From assembly GCA_963691705.1 (NCBI GenBank), contig OY829537.1:23374078-23438077 (forward strand): a stretch of 64,000 nt of DNA, written 5' to 3'. Shown in pieces: positions 24,240 to 36,600 of this stretch. Both the position numbers and the translations under genes were made by a program. The notes below the pieces were generated by a model, which saw only the letters and a program-made list of their open reading frames with translations, ran no database searches and was not told where the DNA came from. The DNA comes from Viola odorata. Taxonomy: Eukaryota > Streptophyta > Magnoliopsida > Malpighiales > Violaceae. The first letter of the stretch is position 1. Each line of letters starts with the position of its first letter.

Positions 24240-25628
24240 TGATAGAGCGTTTTATGTCCATAATTCTTCCCTCTTTTATGTGCCTTTTTAGATCATAATG
24301 CTACTTATGTTACTGCGTTTATTCACTTTTGGCAGATCTGGGCAAATTAAGAGGAAAATACGAAAAGGAACGTTTTCTATCACTTTCTGGATGCATTGGA
24401 GCAGCTAGGCCGAGCAACTGGACGTTCGCGGAAAGCAGCAGTGTCCTAGCGAGAAAAGGAAACTAGCGCAATAAAGGAAAAATATCGGATCTGCTCAATT
24501 AAGGCGCCAGAAGTCCCAATCGCAGTAGAAGTCCTTTGGGGAGTTGAATTCAAATTAGATTAGGAGTTTAATTTGTAATAAGCATATAAATACTTTAGTA
24601 ATTAGGTTTTTAGTAGTTCTTCTCTTCTTTTCTTCTCTCCCGCTGACTCTTAGCGCCACCACTGCCTACGGCAATCTCTGTTTTTCCCTTTAATAAACCG
24701 GAGCAGTTGCTCCGGCCGGTAATCTATAAGAATTCTCCTTCATCTTTTCTTCTAATTTACTTATGCAATTTATTTATTTGATTGTTTTTATTTTTAATAT
24801 GTGTGGCTAAATCTCCTTGTTCTTGGTAAGAGTCGATTGAAGGTTGCAAGGGAAGCCGTGAGGTCAGATTGTACTTCATAAATCCTGTGTTGGTATCCTC
24901 TTGATTCAATAATTAATTGTCAAATTACCTAGGGTAATTAGTAGCTTGATCACCTATTAATTGAACTAGATTAATTATAATCGTCCCTATTGTTATACCT
25001 AACGCGAAGCTGCAGGGTAGAGCAGATAACCATACTGGTCCTGACTGGAAACCTGGTATCCCCCAGTTGGATTGGGCAAGTCGTTAGGGCAGAGCCTCAA
25101 GCGTACCGAGTGTCTCGCCCTAGACGCATCTTACCTCCTCTTCATGGGCATCTGAGTGTTGCCTCCATAAGCGTACCTTGGAGGACGGCGGACTGTCAAG
25201 GTTAACCCATAAGCGTACCTTGGGATAACTTCTATTACGAAGGTAAGCAGGGGACCTAAGCGTACCTGGTCCCTATAGTGCGTCTATCAGCTCGGGGTAG
25301 ACGATGATTGCGCCAATGACCGGCTGACCGTAAATGCAACCGGATTCGGACTCTTACTGAGAACCCTTGTCTCTTCTGATTTCTTATTACTTCTATTGCT
25401 CTTTGCCACTAGTTGTTATTACTTTCGTAGTTAATAATTAGATTAATCGAACAACCAATCAAAACCCCTCTTCGTTACTTGTTGCTTGGATTATTTAGTT
25501 TGTCAAATTGAATTGAGTATTGGTCCCTTAATCCCTGTGTTCGATCCTGTTACCATTATACACAATTTATTGTGCACATTGACTGCAGGTTTTATTATTA
25601 TTTTTGTATGTGCTTCGACAACACATCA
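24240..25628 (+). mobile_element. Solo LTR inserted in the Athila-type gag
   Basis: The 1389-bp insert begins TGAT and ends ATCA, and is flanked by a perfect 5-bp duplication AGGAG (24235-24239 and 25629-25633). Removing it rejoins gag coding sequence (GGAGGAG to CACTTCAAG). The insert has no coding capacity and its 3' end reads like a plant Ty3/gypsy LTR. It therefore represents an LTR left after recombination between the two LTRs of a full element. Confidence 0.88.
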
Positions 25629-25633
25629 AGGAG

Positions 25634-26515
25634 CACTTCAAGATCTTACACCAACAAGAGCCAAATTGCTTCTTCAAACAATGGCCGACAATTGTCAAAA
25701 TAATGCCTCGTCCGAGAGGAATTCTGCACCTTCTTCTTTGAATGCCTTAAATGTTGAACATAAGCTTAATGAGATAACTAATATATTGATGAATCTTTCT
25801 ATAGGTGTTACATCTCAAGTACAAACTACAGTAGCAACAACTAATCCTATGCCTTCGATTTGCGGAATTTGCCAATAAATAGATCATCCAACCCATAGTT
25901 GTTACATGGTGCAACAGCCGGGTGATCCAACCCCAATCCCAGTTAATACTGCATATGGTTACAATCAAGGACAACCTAGATTTCCACATGAAAGTAACCA
26001 ATACCCTTGGAGACAAGATCCCAATCTAAGGTGGAGACAAGATCCGCCTCAGCCTACCCAACAACCACAACAACAATCCCCCATCAACTTTCAACACTTC
26101 GTACCCAGACCACCTCAGTCAAACCAGGCCACTGTCCCACTGTTACCACCAGCACCTCAACCGCTTAAGATTACTAGGGTTCCCATAGAAGACACATTGC
26201 AAAAATTCATGCAGGCAACCCAGTCTAGTCTTGTTGAGATGCAGAAGCAGATCGGCCAACTCACTCAACAAATCCAGCAACCAGAAACAGGTGGCAAATT
26301 ACCTTCCACTACTGAAAATAATCCTAAGCACAATGTGAGTGCTATTAATCTAAGGAGTGAAAGCGTTCTGCTTGAACGAAAGGGTGCAAAGGCAGATAAG
26401 GAAATACATAATCAGTTGTTTGAGGATGAAGATGAGGATGTAGGCGAAGAAATCCAGGCAAAATCTCAGCCGAAACCAATCTTGGGTAAGACTGACGTTC
26501 CAAAAATTATTTTTT
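25634..26515 (+). pseudogene. Athila-type gag, C-terminal part
   Basis: Continues gag after the solo LTR: DLTPTRAKLLLQTMADNCQN, then a zinc-knuckle-like CGICQ with a TAA in the middle (25876-25878) before HPTHSCY. A Pro/Gln-rich region follows, then an amphipathic block (QKQIGQLTQQIQQ) and VSAINLRSE, which is typical of the gag-protease boundary of this lineage. Similarity ends at about 26515 in a T-rich tract, so protease, RT and integrase are missing. Confidence 0.88.
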
Positions 26516-26790
26516 TTGGAATTTTACATTTTTTTGTGACTTTTTACATTTTTTTTTGATGTTTTACAATTATTTTTGGAATTTTTATATATTTTTGGAA
26601 GTTTTAAATTTTTTTTGTGAATTTTTACATTTTTAACATTTTTTAGATTTTTAGATTAATTAAATATTTTTTTGAAATTTTTACATATTGTTTCTGTATT
26701 TTTAGGTTAATTAATTTTTTATAGAAATTTTACATTTTTTTTGGACTTTTTACTTTTTTTTTGAATTTTTATATATTTTTTTAATTTTTT
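26507..26790. repeat. T-rich degenerate tandem array
   Basis: About ten imperfect units of roughly 20-30 bp built on GAATTTTTACATTTTTTTT. It sits exactly where the Athila-type element is cut off. Confidence 0.7.
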
Positions 26791-29058
26791 AATTAAAGTC
26801 AACAATCAATACTAATGGTCTGTTAGTTCACTTTTGTCGTTGACCCTTGGTACATGGGAGGTTGAATAGTATTTTTAAAAGCCAGGAGAGGTTTCTGTTT
26901 TTCGCTTTAGTACAGGAGGCCTTTTTACTGTATGGTATATCGAATTATCGACCGAATTAATGTTAATGTTTGTAATTCCAATGTTCCAAGATTATATTTT
27001 TACTTATTTAGTATTTATTAAACCAATGTTTGTATGTAATTCGATATTACCGTAATACCGTACCGAAATTATTGAGAGTATTGGTTAATTAATTTTCCAA
27101 TAAATATTGATCTAATTTTATTCGTATGAATTTAATTAGGAGTATTGATTAATTAAAACAATTTACCAGGATTAATTTTAGATAAATATCAAAAAAGGTG
27201 TATCTTTAGCCATATCTATTCTTATTTGTTTAGGATGTATGAAGTTATTTGTTTTAAATCGAGTTTGTATTTATTTCATAATGTAACTTTCGATAATAAC
27301 ATGATAAAAAATGTTATTTATTACAATGTTAAACATTGAATTTTACTCGTATAATTTTAATTAGGAGTATTAGTTAGTTAAATATCAATTATGAAGTATT
27401 TTTAACACAATTTGTATCAATTTACATAAATTACAAACGTAGATATGTCTAAAATAAATTTTTTTTTTAGATTAATAATATGGATTTATTGAACTAAAGT
27501 AAAAATAAATAAAAAAAATTGAAAAATGAGTGCAAAACTGAAAATTTTGTAAAATTTTGGTTGTGAAACAACTTTTGCAAAGCGTTGTGAAACAACCCCT
27601 TATAAAGAAGATTCTTAGCCTGTAAGATTCAAGGAAGATTCTCTGCGTGTGTTCTTTCACCGGCTGCCACGTATACCTCGTGAGAATATTCCTTACGAAG
27701 AAACAAAACGATTATTACCACCGACGTTAACGGGAGGATGGATTGATCGCACCAATTCTCCATTAAGGTAAAAGCCATTAAACCAACCAAATGAAATTGA
27801 TGTAAGGAGATGACGGCACCGCTTAACGGCGTCAATGGTAACGCTATGGAGTATGTTTTTTTCCTGAGCGTCCTAGATGATGGCTGACGTGTCATGCCGA
27901 GCACATGCACCGACGCATTTTTGTGGGCCCCACGACTACATCAGCGGACAGCCGCATCATCTCCCTTCACGTGTACATTTTAGATAGTTAGTTAATGATT
28001 TTCCCCTTCTTACTCCCATTATCTTAATTATTTGAACTAATTATATAATAATCAAATCTCAATTAACATCCTCATTTATAGAGGGATAATTTTATTAAAA
28101 ATTAAAAATATAATTAAAATTATTCATTTCATTGATATATATGATTACCGTGAAAAAACTATTAAAATACTAAAGGAGCAATACACGAATTGTATCTCAC
28201 CACATATATTTGCAAACATTATCAAATTAGGTTCATAACAAGTTGTGTATCAACACACATTCTTTTAATGGTCGAGAATGAGATGATGACGAGTGTTTTA
28301 GAGAATTCTGAAAACGATCCAAGATGAAACGTTTGTCATTGCGATGATATAAGAATACTGTAAAAGCACAAATCAACTTTCTCATCTTTATGATGATGCA
28401 AGTGAAACGAAATAGTGATAGCAATTTACGTTAAAAGAATTCGAGCATCACACGATCGAGATGTCTAACCAAAGCTTGACATCAGTATTACCTATGCAAA
28501 AAATATATATGTGTAGACAACCATATAACAATAAGCTAATAACTTAATGATACTTTTTATAAAGTAAAGAGGACGAAAAGTCGAGTTTAAATCACCTTAT
28601 CTATATTCTTATCTATATTAAAAAAAAGGAAATGAACAAACACGTGGCAGTGTATTCATTTTAAAACTCTATAAGTAGATATATTAATTTTAACAGTCAA
28701 ACAATATATATTTTTTAACAAAACTAACGTATTTAGTTTGAAACAACTACATTATTTTCTTAAAATAAATCCAACGATTTTATTTTATTCGAATTCTTTT
28801 AATTATAAGTATTATACCGATGATTAGAATTTAATCCACTCGATAAATCAATTCTAATTAAACTTTACTAAATGAATATCAGACGAACTCTTGAATCATT
28901 TTGACACTACATGAGTATGACAGGATGGTTAACATTTCAAATTTGTCACCCAGAATTTTATTTTTTTCTTATTGTATGTCACATAGTTATCGAAATCAAT
29001 TGGATATCAAATCGTTCGAGTTTTTGAATCAATAATTCAAACAACTTTGATCAATGGG
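26791..29058. other. AT-rich intergenic DNA, nothing identified
   Basis: No recognisable protein. The 93-codon minus-strand frame at 27629-27910 has no domain and its sequence looks like repeat DNA rich in TTAACGGC-type motifs. A CACGTG-containing stretch lies at about 27967. No tRNA, rRNA or clear TE end is found. Confidence 0.4.
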
Positions 29059-29099
29059 TCTATTTCGAATCCGGATAGTTCAGTGTGTGTACTTTTTAC

Positions 29100-29159
<60 letters not shown>

Positions 29160-29200
29160 GTAAAAAGTACACACACTGAACTATCCGGATTCGAAATAGA
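29059..29200. repeat. 142-bp perfect palindrome with (TA)n centre
   Basis: TCTATTTCGAATCCGGATAG at 29059 is exactly complementary to the sequence ending at 29200. The inverted arms continue without a mismatch through ACACACTGAAC-type sequence into an alternating TA core (about 29103-29156). This could be a foldback or MITE-like element, or a cruciform-prone product of local inversion. Confidence 0.9.
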
Positions 29201-29783
29201 TCCCTCAAATACTAAACGTTTCATTTAAATCCCCTTAACTATTTTTTATTGTGTACGTAGTGTCGGTTGTAGCATCTTGTATCCAAGCCAACCTGCGGTT
29301 AAGGCTGCGCCAGTGTGCGTTCTCCGTCCTAATAATAAATATAGTATTTGTCACCGTAAATTGTTTTCTCGGTAAGAATATTTTCTTTTTTCTGTTTTTT
29401 CAATTAAAGAAAAAACATATCATACTATTGTTTTTTTCTATAAGCTAAAATATATTAAAATTGATAATATAAGACGTGAGTCTAAAAAAAACTTAGCTAT
29501 AACTCAAACGGGTAAAAATTAAGAGAATTATAAGTCGTTTCTGAACTGATAAGATTGATCTCGAAAGATAAACCTTAAGAAATTATAACCCCGCTGTTAA
29601 AACGTGAAGTTACCCTAAAAGAAAAACAAACAACCACCATTTAAACAAATAAAATTATGTTTAAAAAAGTTAATCATTTCATCTAAGTCGGTAATCCACT
29701 TGATGGAGAGCAACGTATCGATGTCGCACACCCACCACATTACACATGCAGACATTAATAGCATGTGGTGTTAGGAGTAACAT
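29201..29783. other. Right flank of the palindrome
   Basis: AT-rich and noncoding; nothing supported. Confidence 0.35.
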
Positions 29784-29786
29784 TTA

Positions 29787-30301
29787 GTGCCTGTTTGAGA
29801 TTCAAAGTTGGGTACCAAACCAACTTTTCCCACAGGTAAATGAAATTATTGGTGTTTGTTAACACCCCTTTCCACCATTACACACTGAGATTCTCAAGAA
29901 TTCCAATGCAAGGCAAGGCCAATTTGGCCTTGCTTCCGCTGGAGCATTTTGCTCCAGCAGCCACTGGTATGGGACCAGTGGCTCCCTTTCCCTTTTTTCT
30001 TTTTTCTTTTCATCTTATTTTGATTTTTTTAGTTTATATAACCAACAAAATAAATTAAAAACTAGTACAATAAAATCTTTACATCAAGATAAGTAATTCT
30101 AGATCCATTTTTTCTATTTTTATTAATTTTTTAAAAATGGGTTTTATACCCTTTATGGTCATTTTACATCCAAACCATAGTTTTGAAAAACTGTTTTACC
30201 AAACACCTCATGTATCTCACACTCTATTTCCCAAAAGTTATTTTCCCATACAACTTTTACCACAGAACTTTTCCCATAGAACCGGAACGCCAAACAGACC
30301 C
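29787..30301. mobile_element. Tourist-like MITE, copy 1 (515 bp)
   Basis: Ends are GTGCCTGTTTGAG and, inverted, GGGTCTGTTTGGCG, flanked by TTA on both sides (29784-29786 and 30302-30304), as for PIF/Harbinger-derived Tourist MITEs. The interior matches the reverse complement of the copy at 41431-41922 (for example GGATCTAGAATTACTTAT and TTTTTAATTTATTTTGTT). There is no coding capacity. Confidence 0.8.
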
Positions 30302-30304
30302 TTA

Positions 30305-33300
30305 ACATTTAACATAAATAAAGGAATCCGAGAAGTGCGGTGCGTGGAGTGAAGTGGTGCGGCGCCAAGACCCCACTGTTACTTCCGCCCTTCACGCCAC
30401 GGAAGGCTACAAAGACAAGGTAAGACAAAGCAAAGGGACACAAAGATTGACACATCACACTCCTTAATTAAAAAGTATACTTATTATTAGTGTTACTTTT
30501 AAGGAATAAAAAATGAATTGAGCCATGACTCATTAATTCCACACAATTATTAATCATCTTCGTACCGAGTTGATATACTTAAAAATAATTTATTTATTTT
30601 TGGATGAAATAAATAATTTATTTTCAGCATATAATTACTTTACTTTATGTATATGCATATGTATAATTCTATCATATAAAGATGAATGTGTTAAATTATT
30701 CACGCTGATCACTTGAGACTCCACTGATATCTTTGCCATTAATAAAATAATTAATGAATTACGTGTTGAATGACACTATTTTAATTTGATAGTTACTTTT
30801 TTGAATCAAAATAACATTTGAGAAATATCCTATTATATTTTTTAAAGAGTTGATTTTTCATTTTGATCGAAGAGGTGGGAGAAAAGAAAACATCTCCATC
30901 ATTCATTTCATGGTCCATAAACAATATTTAGCCGGTGATTAATGAGATGCCGTTAGGCGAAAACATGCCATGTGGATGTGGGTTAAAATATCATAAGCAG
31001 TACAAGGAAGGATCGTTTCATGAGTGAGAGGATCCATCTACCTAACATATACACACTGTATCTTTTATACTTGTTCCATAACTCTCCAGATTTACATCCA
31101 TTCTTTTTTTATTATACTCAATCTTCATATAACCACAAATAAATCTGCACATTACTACTTCACCTCGAATACGACAATTTTAACATATTGTCGATTCTTA
31201 CATACTCATAACAAATTATATACGATAATCTTAATGTATTATCATACGCTAGAATACAAAAATTACCTGCAGCCTCTCAACAGAGACAGACAAAGCCAAT
31301 AGTTTCTCTTCTAAATAAAATTCTCACAATATAAGAAAACTTAAACCGTTTCCTTTACGATCACAAAATTTTCTATCTAGAGCTACATAATAAATTTTCT
31401 TAATTAATTCAAGAAAAAACAAATAAACGAACTAACAATTGGATTTTGGTGTTTATAGAAAAAAAGAAAAAAAAACACAATTAATACTAATAATGTAAAA
31501 GGCAGACATGAGCTGAGCAGCATCGATAGTCTCCAAGTTCTACGCATGGAATGGAATTAAAAACCTATCTGGATTCTGGAAATACAATGCTTTCGTGGCA
31601 AGCTTTGGTTGGCTAGTGACTAACCTTTTCACTTTGTCCTCAGTAGATGCTCCAGTTTTTTACAGTTAGGAAAGTACTATATACTACCTCAGAAGAAGAT
31701 TCCCATGCCCTGTTTTTGCAGGTTAATTAGATATCAACAGCTGCAGAGAGTTCTATTGATTTCATTATATATTCTCATCATCTATTGTACTTGCTAAAAT
31801 AACTCCAACTCTGATTCAGAACTATAATTAGTGTACAAATAATTGATGTCCATATCTGCTGAAACCTTGCAATTAGAATCACGTTCTACAATCTCCACAG
31901 CATGCCAAGAAATGCTCGTCACTTTCAATGAAAAAGAAGTCCATATACAATTTTACACAAAAAACAGAAAGTCCATATATATAATCCAAAAACATCTCAA
32001 TTGCAGAACTCCTATATATTATTCTTAAATTTAAGAGTGGGCAACAACAATGGCTGGTAGTATATAACATGGTTTTTGGATTAGCACATTTTGGTTTGTA
32101 GTCTGGTTGAGGAACATGAATCACTAGATCATAATTCATATATAAGAGATCCACTGAATGAAAGATTTTGTGAGAGAACATTATACTTTCTTTGAAAGAA
32201 TGAGAGATAATACCTTCTTCTTTCTTTATTTTAGGGTGAGTATTTCTAAATTTACTGAATTATGATTAATTATATTCTCATCGTACGAACCCACTAAGAG
32301 ATTTTTATACACACAAAAATCGATTCTACAATTTCATTTAAGAGATAAAGAAATGAAGAAATGAAGAAATGAAAAGATGCATAATAATAAGAAGAGTGAA
32401 GAGGGATGGGTGTCATTTTATGGGAGTATTTGGTTCACATGGAAGAGTTTTAATGTGGACCTCTCTCTTTCCTGAAGGAAAATCCCTCCAAGACAAAAGC
32501 AGCAAATGTGGCCTTTTTTAAGGGCATATGCCCTTATAATTTAGTTACTATAATACCCTTAGTCAGCATTTATAATTTACAAGTCAAACCCACCTCAATT
32601 CTTTACCAATTGGAATCTACAGATACAGAGAGGCATTCACAGATGTTGCAGTTCTGCTGTCTAATTATTATTATCTACTGCAACATATTGTTAATTTACT
32701 AAAATAGTCAATGTATCAATAATTTAATTAAAGATTTACTGACAACACAAAATAGGTGATGTATAAATAATTTTTATTTCTTTATAATATTTTATAAATT
32801 ATTTAAACTTGAATCAAACAATGTATAGAAGGGAAATTGTTCTTGAACTAAAAAAAATAGTTTTAATTCTCCATTTTTTTCTCTAGAGTATCAATTCACA
32901 TTTTATAAATAGTTAAGTTTGATAGATTAGATAAATATTCATAATGTTCTACAGTTCTACTCATATACTATGACATTGGATGTGACATTATTCTATTCAT
33001 TAATTCATATACACATCACCATAGCATATACTAGTGAGATATTAGCTTCCATAGTAAATGAACATGTTAATTGAAAAAAAAGAGCAGTGAAAATAAAGTG
33101 TAAAAAAAGAAGAAGCTTCTTAGATTTACTGTTGTGTACTCTTTCTTCTTTCTTTTTTGTTTTTTCACACTTTTTGAGAGGTTCAGGTTTTAGTTTGGTT
33201 GTGTAGTGTGTGTGTAATGTGAGTTTTATTTAATGTATATTTAGCAATGCCTAATGCGTTTGCTTTTTAGCAGAAAAGAAATTAGGCACAGTAAAGTTCA

Positions 33301-33441
33301 CGCTTTGACACAGCCACAAGCGGAGTGATGGTTGTTTTTGCCACTTGTGAGTCGTGAACTGTAACTGAGTTGAGTAGAGCTGTCTACAATCTACAAATCT
33401 CACTACTGCTAGTCCGCTACTATACCTTACCTTCCTTTTTA
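30305..33441. other. Long AT-rich region upstream of the BGAL3-type gene
   Basis: About 3.1 kb without a supportable gene. Short open frames here (for example 31024-31302 and 31843-32181) are AT-rich with no domain. Tandem GAAATGAA-type units occur at about 32347-32375. The last several hundred bases are presumably the beta-galactosidase promoter. Confidence 0.4.
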
Positions 33442-33449
33442 TATATAAG
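33442..33449 (+). promoter_or_regulatory. Candidate TATA box for the BGAL3-type gene
   Basis: TATATAAG about 200 bp before the ATG, followed by a CT-rich stretch typical of plant 5' UTRs. Position and composition fit; no other evidence. Confidence 0.5.
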
Positions 33450-33644
33450 TTGCTCTTTCCTTCTTCTCTTTCTGCCAAGTTCAGGGTCTGAGCTCTTTTG
33501 AGTTTTTGTGGAGTCCAAAGTAAAGAAGCAAATGGACCCTGCTCAATAACGACAATAACCCCACAACAATAAACACCCTTTTCCCTCTCTTCCTCTTCTC
33601 ATTCTCTGCTTTTCTTGATTCTTTCTTTGTTGAAGGGAAGGAAA

Positions 33645-36600
33645 ATGGGAACTAACTCAGTTTCCAGTTCCAAGATGGCTGCTTTTTTGTTCTTGGTGGT
33701 GTTTCTTGGTTGTTTTTCTCAGCTGGTCCAATGTACAGTCACATATGACAGGAAGACAATTCTGATTAATGGGCAAAGGAGAATCCTTTTCTCTGGCTCC
33801 ATTCACTACCCAAGAAGCACCCCTGATGTATGCTCATGGGTTTTTTCTTGTTCCTTTTTCTTTTTCTTTTTTTGGTTTTTTTCTTGATTAATTAATTGGG
33901 TTTTTTGTGTGTGTAGATGTGGGAGGATCTGATACAGAAGGCAAAAGATGGAGGCATTGATATGATTGAGACTTATGTTTTCTGGAATGTGCATGAGCCT
34001 ACTCCTGGAAAGGTACATTCTTTCTCTTGTTCTTGTTTTTCACTATACTCTCTACTCTACTATGTGTTTCATGTCTATCGTTGTTGTTGGTTGCTGTGTT
34101 TTTGCATTGCTTTGTCCTTAATTTTCCTTTTTGTTCCATGTCATTTATAAATATTTTTTATTTTTTTATGTCGGTGGCAGTACAATTTTGAAGGGAGGTA
34201 TGATCTGGTGAGATTCATCAAGACAATACAGAAAGCAGGACTTTATGCTCAACTTCGAATTGGACCTTATGTTTGTGCAGAGTGGAATTTTGGGTAAATC
34301 CCCAATTTCCTTTCTTACCCCCATAGATCTGTTTGCTTCTCTTCTTCAACAAACTGAGTTGTTTATCAAACTGGGATTTTCATTTGGATGTCTGTAGTTG
34401 CTTAATTTACAGACATTCTCCTTCTTGTTTCCCCCCTTTTCATCTGATGTGCTCTAATAAATGTTCCTTTTTTTTATATTCTACAGTGGATTCCCTGTTT
34501 GGTTGAAGTATGTCCCAGGTATTAGCTTCAGAACAGATAATGAGCCCTTCAAGGTATTTGTTTTCTTTTTCCTTGTGTTACTTTACTTATTATTATAGTG
34601 GTTCCTTTAGCGATGAATTGCATTTCAAGCATCCGATCCTCTTCTGTTATATATTAACTAAATAAACAATTGCATTGACAAGTCAAATGTGAAATAAACA
34701 CAATCTTGAAACTACTCACTGAGTAACCTAGTATCGGTAACGACATTGTTTGGTGTTGCAGAAAGCAATGCAAGGGTTCACTGAGAAGATTGTAGGATTG
34801 ATGAAGAGTGAACATCTGTTTGAGTCCCAGGGTGGCCCCATTATACTGGCTCAGGTGTGTCTTTGTAGTTGTTTTCTGCTCGTTTGTAATGTGCAACCCA
34901 AGTCGCCCTGGATGCTCTAACTTTTACTAGTCTAGACTCTAGACTGTTTACTTACTTTGTTTCCTCAATCCTATGGATGTGCAGATTGAGAATGAGTATG
35001 GGGCACAAAGTAAGTTACTTGGAGCTCCTGGTCATAATTATATGACTTGGGCGGCAAATATGGCTATTCAAACAGGAACCGGGGTCCCCTGGATGATGTG
35101 CAAGGAAGATGATGCCCCAGATCCAGTGGTAACCACTATCATACTTGACCGACATTTTCTCTGGATTTATAATTCATAGGATAGGATTGCCTCTTCCATA
35201 GTTGATCACAAACAGTTTCATCAGTTGTTTACATTCTCATCAACAGATAAACACATGCAACGGGTTTTACTGTGATACATTCTCCCCCAACAAACCTTAC
35301 AAACCTACACTATGGACAGAGGCATGGAGTGGATGGTATGTGGGCTACATGTCTTCGCTTGTTATGTCAAATTCACCAGCTTATTTTCTTTTGAAAAAAA
35401 AAGTTCTCCTTTTTGAGAGGAAGGTCCACTGATTCAATTTCGCTTAATTTTATTGTTAAGGTTCGATGAATTTGGTGGTCCTAATCACCAGCGCCCGGTT
35501 CAGGATTTGGCATATGCGGTTGCCCGGTTCGTGCAGAAAGGAGGATCCATGGTTAATTACTACATGGTCTGTTCCTTTACTGAAGCTTTTGGAGCAAATA
35601 TTAAAGTTGGTGTTAAATGCCAATTTGGATGAAACTGATTTGATATGTTCTGTGAAACAGTACCATGGTGGGACCAATTTCGGCCGCAGTGCTGGGGGAC
35701 CTTTCATTACCACCAGCTATGACTACGATGCTCCGCTAGATGAATATGGTAAGTGAGATTGGTTTGCACACATCCATAGAGCTCTGTTGTGAGTAATTCA
35801 ATCAAAAGGATTTAAATTTCTGGTTTAGAAAATAATAATACTGTCAAAGAAGTAGTGAGAAGGATTATCAGGTGCTAAGGAAGGGTTGTTGTTATCGGTG
35901 TTCTGTGTGAAAACACAGTAGCACTTTAGTGGATGACCTAAAACTCTCCGTTCTATGGCTCTATGCTTCATAATATTGTGACTTTGTGGGGGAAAAAGAA
36001 GGCGGAGGGTTTCTTATGAAATTCTATGGATGTTGATGTTCCTTGTCAAATTGACCTGGTGTACAGGGATGTACCTAACTGGTTGAACTGAATCAATTTT
36101 ACAGGTCTGATCAGACAACCAAAGTATGGTCACCTGAAGGAGCTTCATAGGTCTATTAAGATGTGTGAGCAGGCTTTAGTTTCAGTCGATCCCATTGTCA
36201 CTCAACTGGGGACCTATCAGCAGGTCTTCTTTTCGATATCTAACGTTTCTGCTGCCCTGCAAGTTAAATAACTTGGGATTGTCTTGATTTTACTCATTGT
36301 TTGCTATTTTTCAGGCTCATGTATACTCCACCGAGTCAGGGGATTGTGCTGCTTTTCTTTCAAACTATGATACAAATTCTGCAGCTAGAGTGTTGTTCAA
36401 TAATATGCACTATAACTTGCCTCCTTGGTCCATCAGTATCCTCCCTGATTGCAGAAATGTGGTCTTCAATACTGCCAAGGTAAAAACGATAAAATCATTT
36501 TTTGAGAGTGGATAGTTGTGACACCTAGATATGATCTAATGGTATGTGGTGTAACCTTTATATGATTTAAACTGGCTAAAATTTTGTATCCAATCTCATT

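Noticed and set aside
27629..27910. 93-codon minus ORF
   Set aside because: No domain, and the DNA looks repetitive with mirrored TTAACGGC motifs.
33615..33644. Upstream extension of the BGAL3 protein by ten residues
   Set aside because: The extension begins with TTG, not ATG; the ATG at 33645 is the natural start and precedes the signal peptide.
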